A stretch of 8,199 nucleotides of DNA from positions 1-8,199 of the forward strand of contig CAMAUH010000181.1 of the NCBI GenBank assembly GCA_945861365.1. The letters are read 5' to 3'. Position 1 is the first letter of the stretch. Each line of letters opens with the position of its first letter. Shown here in pieces: positions 5,833 to 8,199 of this stretch. The translations under genes were made by a program, and so were the position numbers. Source of the DNA: Candidatus Kuenenia stuttgartensis (GTDB lineage: Bacteria; Planctomycetota; UBA1135; UBA2386). The notes under the pieces are model-generated. The model was not told the DNA's origin. It did no database searches and saw nothing but the letters and a program-made list of their open reading frames with translations.

Positions 5833-6332
5833 CGGCCGAGTTCGCCCGCCAACGCGGCGAGGCGGCGCGCGTACTCGGCGATCACTTCGGCGACGACCAC
5901 GACGCCCTCGGTGTGCTGCGGATCCGCGGCGAGCAGTTCGATCGCTTCCTGCGCCCCTTCACGCAGCGCCTGGTCGAGGGCAGCGCGGATGCGCGGGACG
6001 GGCCACTGGCCGGCGCGCAGCGCGGCGATCTGGTTCTGTGCCGACAGCAGGCGGCCGAGGAACGCGGCCGGCAGCTCGAGGTCGATCACTTCGGCGAACT
6101 CCTGCGCCGGGTGCTCGTCGGTGAGCTCGAGCCGGGTGCGCGTGCGCGTCAGCACGCGTTCGCGCAGCACCCGCCGCGCCACCGTCGCCGCCGCCGCCAC
6201 GCTGACCTGGTCCTGCTGCGGTGCGTGGCCGGCATCGCGGCGGATCGCGGTCAGCGGGCGCCGCTCCGGCGTGCGCTGGGCGAAGCCGCCGACGCCACTG
6301 ACTGCTGGGGTTCCGTGCAGGGGATCGGCCAT
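5829..6332 (-). CDS. Hypothetical helical protein (167 aa)
   Basis: I do not recognise this gene. It encodes 167 residues with no cysteine, no signal peptide and no membrane segment. The first 40 residues are Gly/Pro/Arg-rich and look disordered. DQVSV at 41-45 is followed by an Ala/Arg helix (46-68), then EFAEVIDLELPAAFLGRLL and a mostly alpha-helical remainder rich in Ala, Leu and Glu. The sequence DQVSVAAAA faintly recalls the D-x-V-x-(I/L)-S-x-x-A stretch near the start of FlgM-like flagellar proteins, but the length does not fit and no flagellar gene is near. It is probably real because its stop is spaced exactly against dus, codon third positions are GC-rich, and a spacer separates it from the divergent kelch gene. 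ATG 6332 is the first good start; the Shine-Dalgarno is weak. Confidence 0.72.
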   Translation of the reverse strand: MADPLHGTPAVSGVGGFAQRTPERRPLTAIRRDAGHAPQQDQVSVAAAATVARRVLRERVLTRTRTRLELTDEHPAQEFAEVIDLELPAAFLGRLLSAQNQIAALRAGQWPVPRIRAALDQALREGAQEAIELLAADPQHTEGVVVVAEVIAEYARRLAALAGELGR

Positions 6333-6427
6333 GGCTCGTGTCCGTTCTCATTCTCGGACAAGCCCGGCGCCGCTTGAGTCCGCACTACGGCACTCGTGCA
6401 GGCCGGGACGCCTCCCGAAGCCTCGGC

Positions 6428-6433
6428 TACGCT
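6428..6433 (+). promoter_or_regulatory. Possible -10 box (TACGCT) for the kelch gene
   Basis: TACGCT fits the TAnnnT pattern, is preceded by GC like the other candidates, and lies 44 nt before the ATG in the 145-bp divergent spacer (6333-6477). No clear -35 box is present. Nothing else in this spacer is convincing. Confidence 0.25.
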
Positions 6434-6477
6434 TCCCGGCCACGCGCAGCCCCGTTCTCGGGCAGCCTCCACGCACC

Positions 6478-8025
6478 ATGCTCCAACGCACCACGCTCGC
6501 CTCCGCCCTGCTCATTGCCGGCCTCGCCGCGCAGAACGACTACAACTTCGACAAGCTGACCTCCGGTCGCCTCGGCACCACGCTGACCCTGCAGGCCAGC
6601 GGCGCCCCCGCTTCGCAGATCATGCTGTTCCTGGTGTCGAACAACGGCGGCCCGACGCCGCTCGCCGCCATCGACCCGCTCGACCCGCGCTCGGTGCAGG
6701 TCGGCACCGACCTGCTGGGCCTGCTGTCGTTCGCGATCACCTCGCCGACCGGCGGCGCCACCTACTCGCTGGCCCTGCCGAACAACCCGGCGATCAGCAA
6801 CGTGGTCTTCCACTGGCAGTCGCTGATACTCGGTCCGGGCTCGCCGTTCTTCGGCCAGCTCGGCAACGACGTCGTCACGCAGACCGGCCTGCAGGACAGC
6901 GGCGTGCCGGCACCGGACGTGCTCACCAGCGCGCGCGCGTTCGCGGCGAGCCTCGTCGACCGCAACAACAACGGCGGCCAGGGCGACGTGCTGATCCTCG
7001 GCGGCGGCGGTGGCAGCCTGACCTCGGCGACCGGCCTCGCGACCAGTGAACTGTGGGACTTCCGCCGCATGCGCATGCAGGCCGGCCCGACCATGAGCGT
7101 CGCGCGCGCGCTGCACCTCGCGGTGCGCCTCGCCGACAACCGCGTGCTGATCGTCGGCGGCGCCGACGCGACCGGCGCCACGCTGGCGACCTGCGAGATC
7201 TACGACCCGACGACGAACGCGTTCGCGCCGACCGGCAACATGGCGACCCCGCGCGTGCTGCACGCCGCGTGCTTGCTCGCCGACGGCCGCGTGATGGTCG
7301 CCGGCGGCACGTCGACGCTGCAGCCCGACGTCGCGACGGCGATCGGTGCGACCCTGAACTCGGTCGAGATCTGGAGCCCGGTGACCAACACGTGGACCGG
7401 CGCCAATGCCCTCGGCGGCAACCGGCTGGCGCCAGCACTGACGCGCTTGTCGAACAACCAGATCATGGTGTCGGGCGGCGTGCAGGTCGGGTTCTTCCTC
7501 GGCATCCCGCTGTCCGCGGTCAGCACGCCGAACGTGCAGCGCTGGAACCCCGCCACCGGCACCTGGAGCAGCGGGGCGAACATGCCGCAGGGCCGCGCCG
7601 GCCATCACTACAACCAGGTCACGCTGCTCGACGGCCGCGTGCTGATGACGGGCGGCGTCAACGTGCCGAGCCTGCTCGGCGCATCCCCCGCGGCGCCGAT
7701 CGCCGGCGCCGACGTCTACAACCCGACCACCAACACGTGGGCGACCGTGAACATGCCGACCGCGCGCGCGCTGCACTCCGCCACGCGCCTCGCCGACGGC
7801 CGCGTCGTCGTCTGCGGTGGCACGCAGGGCACGCTGCTGGCGCCGGTGTCGATCGCCAACGTCGAAGTGTTCAACCCGGCCAGCAACACGTGGACGCCGG
7901 CGCCGAACCTGCTGCAGCCGCGCGCGAGCCACATCGGGGAAGTGATGCCCGATGGCACGCTGGTGCTGTTCGGCGGCCAGGGTGCCGCGGCGACGGTGAC
8001 GTCGATCGAGACGCTGCGCTTCTGA
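6478..8025 (+). CDS. Secreted kelch-repeat beta-propeller protein
   Basis: A 515-aa exported protein. Residues 1-18 form a Sec signal peptide (Arg4, hydrophobic 6-17, likely cut near GLA-AQ). Residues 25-135 make a beta-rich domain (TLTLQASGAP, then WQSLILGPG at 113-121) of a kind I recall from planctomycete exported proteins. Kelch repeats follow, each beginning with a short Arg/His segment, then L-x-D-G/N-R-V-x-(I/V)-x-G-G and V-(E/Y)-x-(Y/W/F)-(D/N/S)-P-x-(T/S)-N-x-W. They lie at about 151-208, 209-257, 258-314, 315-371, 372-428, 429-480 and a short last one at 481-515, giving a six- or seven-bladed propeller. Such propellers bind proteins or sugars, or resemble galactose-oxidase folds; no oxidase active site is evident. 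ATG 6478 is set by the signal peptide, although the frame is open upstream to 5911. No Shine-Dalgarno. The biological role is unknown. Confidence 0.9.
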   Translation: MLQRTTLASALLIAGLAAQNDYNFDKLTSGRLGTTLTLQASGAPASQIMLFLVSNNGGPTPLAAIDPLDPRSVQVGTDLLGLLSFAITSPTGGATYSLALPNNPAISNVVFHWQSLILGPGSPFFGQLGNDVVTQTGLQDSGVPAPDVLTSARAFAASLVDRNNNGGQGDVLILGGGGGSLTSATGLATSELWDFRRMRMQAGPTMSVARALHLAVRLADNRVLIVGGADATGATLATCEIYDPTTNAFAPTGNMATPRVLHAACLLADGRVMVAGGTSTLQPDVATAIGATLNSVEIWSPVTNTWTGANALGGNRLAPALTRLSNNQIMVSGGVQVGFFLGIPLSAVSTPNVQRWNPATGTWSSGANMPQGRAGHHYNQVTLLDGRVLMTGGVNVPSLLGASPAAPIAGADVYNPTTNTWATVNMPTARALHSATRLADGRVVVCGGTQGTLLAPVSIANVEVFNPASNTWTPAPNLLQPRASHIGEVMPDGTLVLFGGQGAAATVTSIETLRF

Positions 8026-8062
8026 GGTGCTGGTGGCCCTGCGGCGACAACCATCCCGTCGC

Positions 8063-8199
8063 ATGCTCGTGCACATCGAGCCGCACCGACCGTGGGCGGC
8101 CGAGCTGTACGTGCGCGGGCTGATCGCGATGCCGTTCGCACCGATGGTCGTGGCGTGGCTGCTGTCGCTGGGGCCCGCTGTCGGCGGGGCCGTGCTGCT
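8063..8199 (+). CDS. N-terminal part of a probable membrane protein, cut by window edge
   Basis: Forty-five codons are visible before the window ends. The start MLVHIEPHRPWAAELYVRG looks amphipathic, and from about residue 19 the chain is hydrophobic (LIAMPFAPMVVAWLLSLGP), suggesting a first membrane segment. Codon third positions are almost all G or C, as in the neighbours. ATG 8063 lies 37 nt after the kelch stop. GTG 8027, in the same frame and only 1 nt after that stop, would add 12 residues and couple the gene to the kelch gene. Too little is present to name a family. Confidence 0.5.
   Translation, partial: MLVHIEPHRPWAAELYVRGLIAMPFAPMVVAWLLSLGPAVGGAVL

Noticed and set aside
7141..7881. 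Repeated DNA words in the kelch gene (such as GCCGACGGCCGCGT) as a tandem DNA repeat
   Set aside because: They encode the conserved L-x-D-G-R-V of successive kelch blades at irregular spacing, so they are protein repeats and not a DNA repeat array or CRISPR.
6427..8076. 549-codon minus-strand frame antisense to the kelch gene
   Set aside because: Arg/Gly/Ala/Val-rich composition without motifs; the plus strand has a signal peptide and regular kelch repeats.

Overview
This is a very GC-rich bacterial window with strong G/C preference at third codon positions. It carries eight protein genes (two cut by the window edges) and two tRNA genes, and has no mobile elements, CRISPR arrays or other signs of transfer. 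The best guess for the host is a member of the Planctomycetota. The reasons are the secreted kelch protein, whose roughly 120-residue N-terminal beta domain resembles one recalled from exported planctomycete proteins, a bifunctional-nuclease (DUF151) protein, and gene starts that mostly lack a Shine-Dalgarno sequence. This assignment is inferred from protein style, not from a search; another high-GC phylum is possible.

Left part (1-1681): a zinc-type (rhizobial-class) L-asparaginase runs off the left edge on the minus strand. It is divergent from a DUF151 bifunctional-nuclease gene, which is followed by tRNA-Ser(UGA). Middle minus-strand block (1705-4276): in transcription order, smpB (trans-translation factor), a PfpI/DJ-1 family gene 41 nt behind it, and, after a 134-nt gap, a lipoprotein with an apparent DUF4382-like region and DUF5666-like repeats. 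tRNA-Leu(CAG) is divergent from smpB, and candidate promoters for both lie in the 120 bp between them. Right part: two strong hairpins follow tRNA-Leu, then a DusB-like tRNA-dihydrouridine synthase gene. Its stop codon interlocks with that of a convergent, unrecognised 167-aa gene. A 145-bp divergent spacer leads to the kelch-repeat secreted protein, followed by the beginning of a probable membrane protein at the right edge.

Several genes concern translation (two tRNAs, Dus, SmpB), but nothing shows that the genes form one pathway. I do not see a convincing new biological system. The most unusual features are in RNA structure and gene expression: a 67-nt almost perfectly symmetric hairpin between tRNA-Leu and dus, TCG-triloop hairpins without T-tracts directly behind both tRNAs, and a smpB promoter placed so close to the start codon that a leaderless mRNA is likely.

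No stretch over 300 bases lacks a gene. The gaps are 1015-1107, 1528-1591, 3094-3227, 3756-3796, 4277-4396, 4486-4653, 6333-6477 and 8026-8062.
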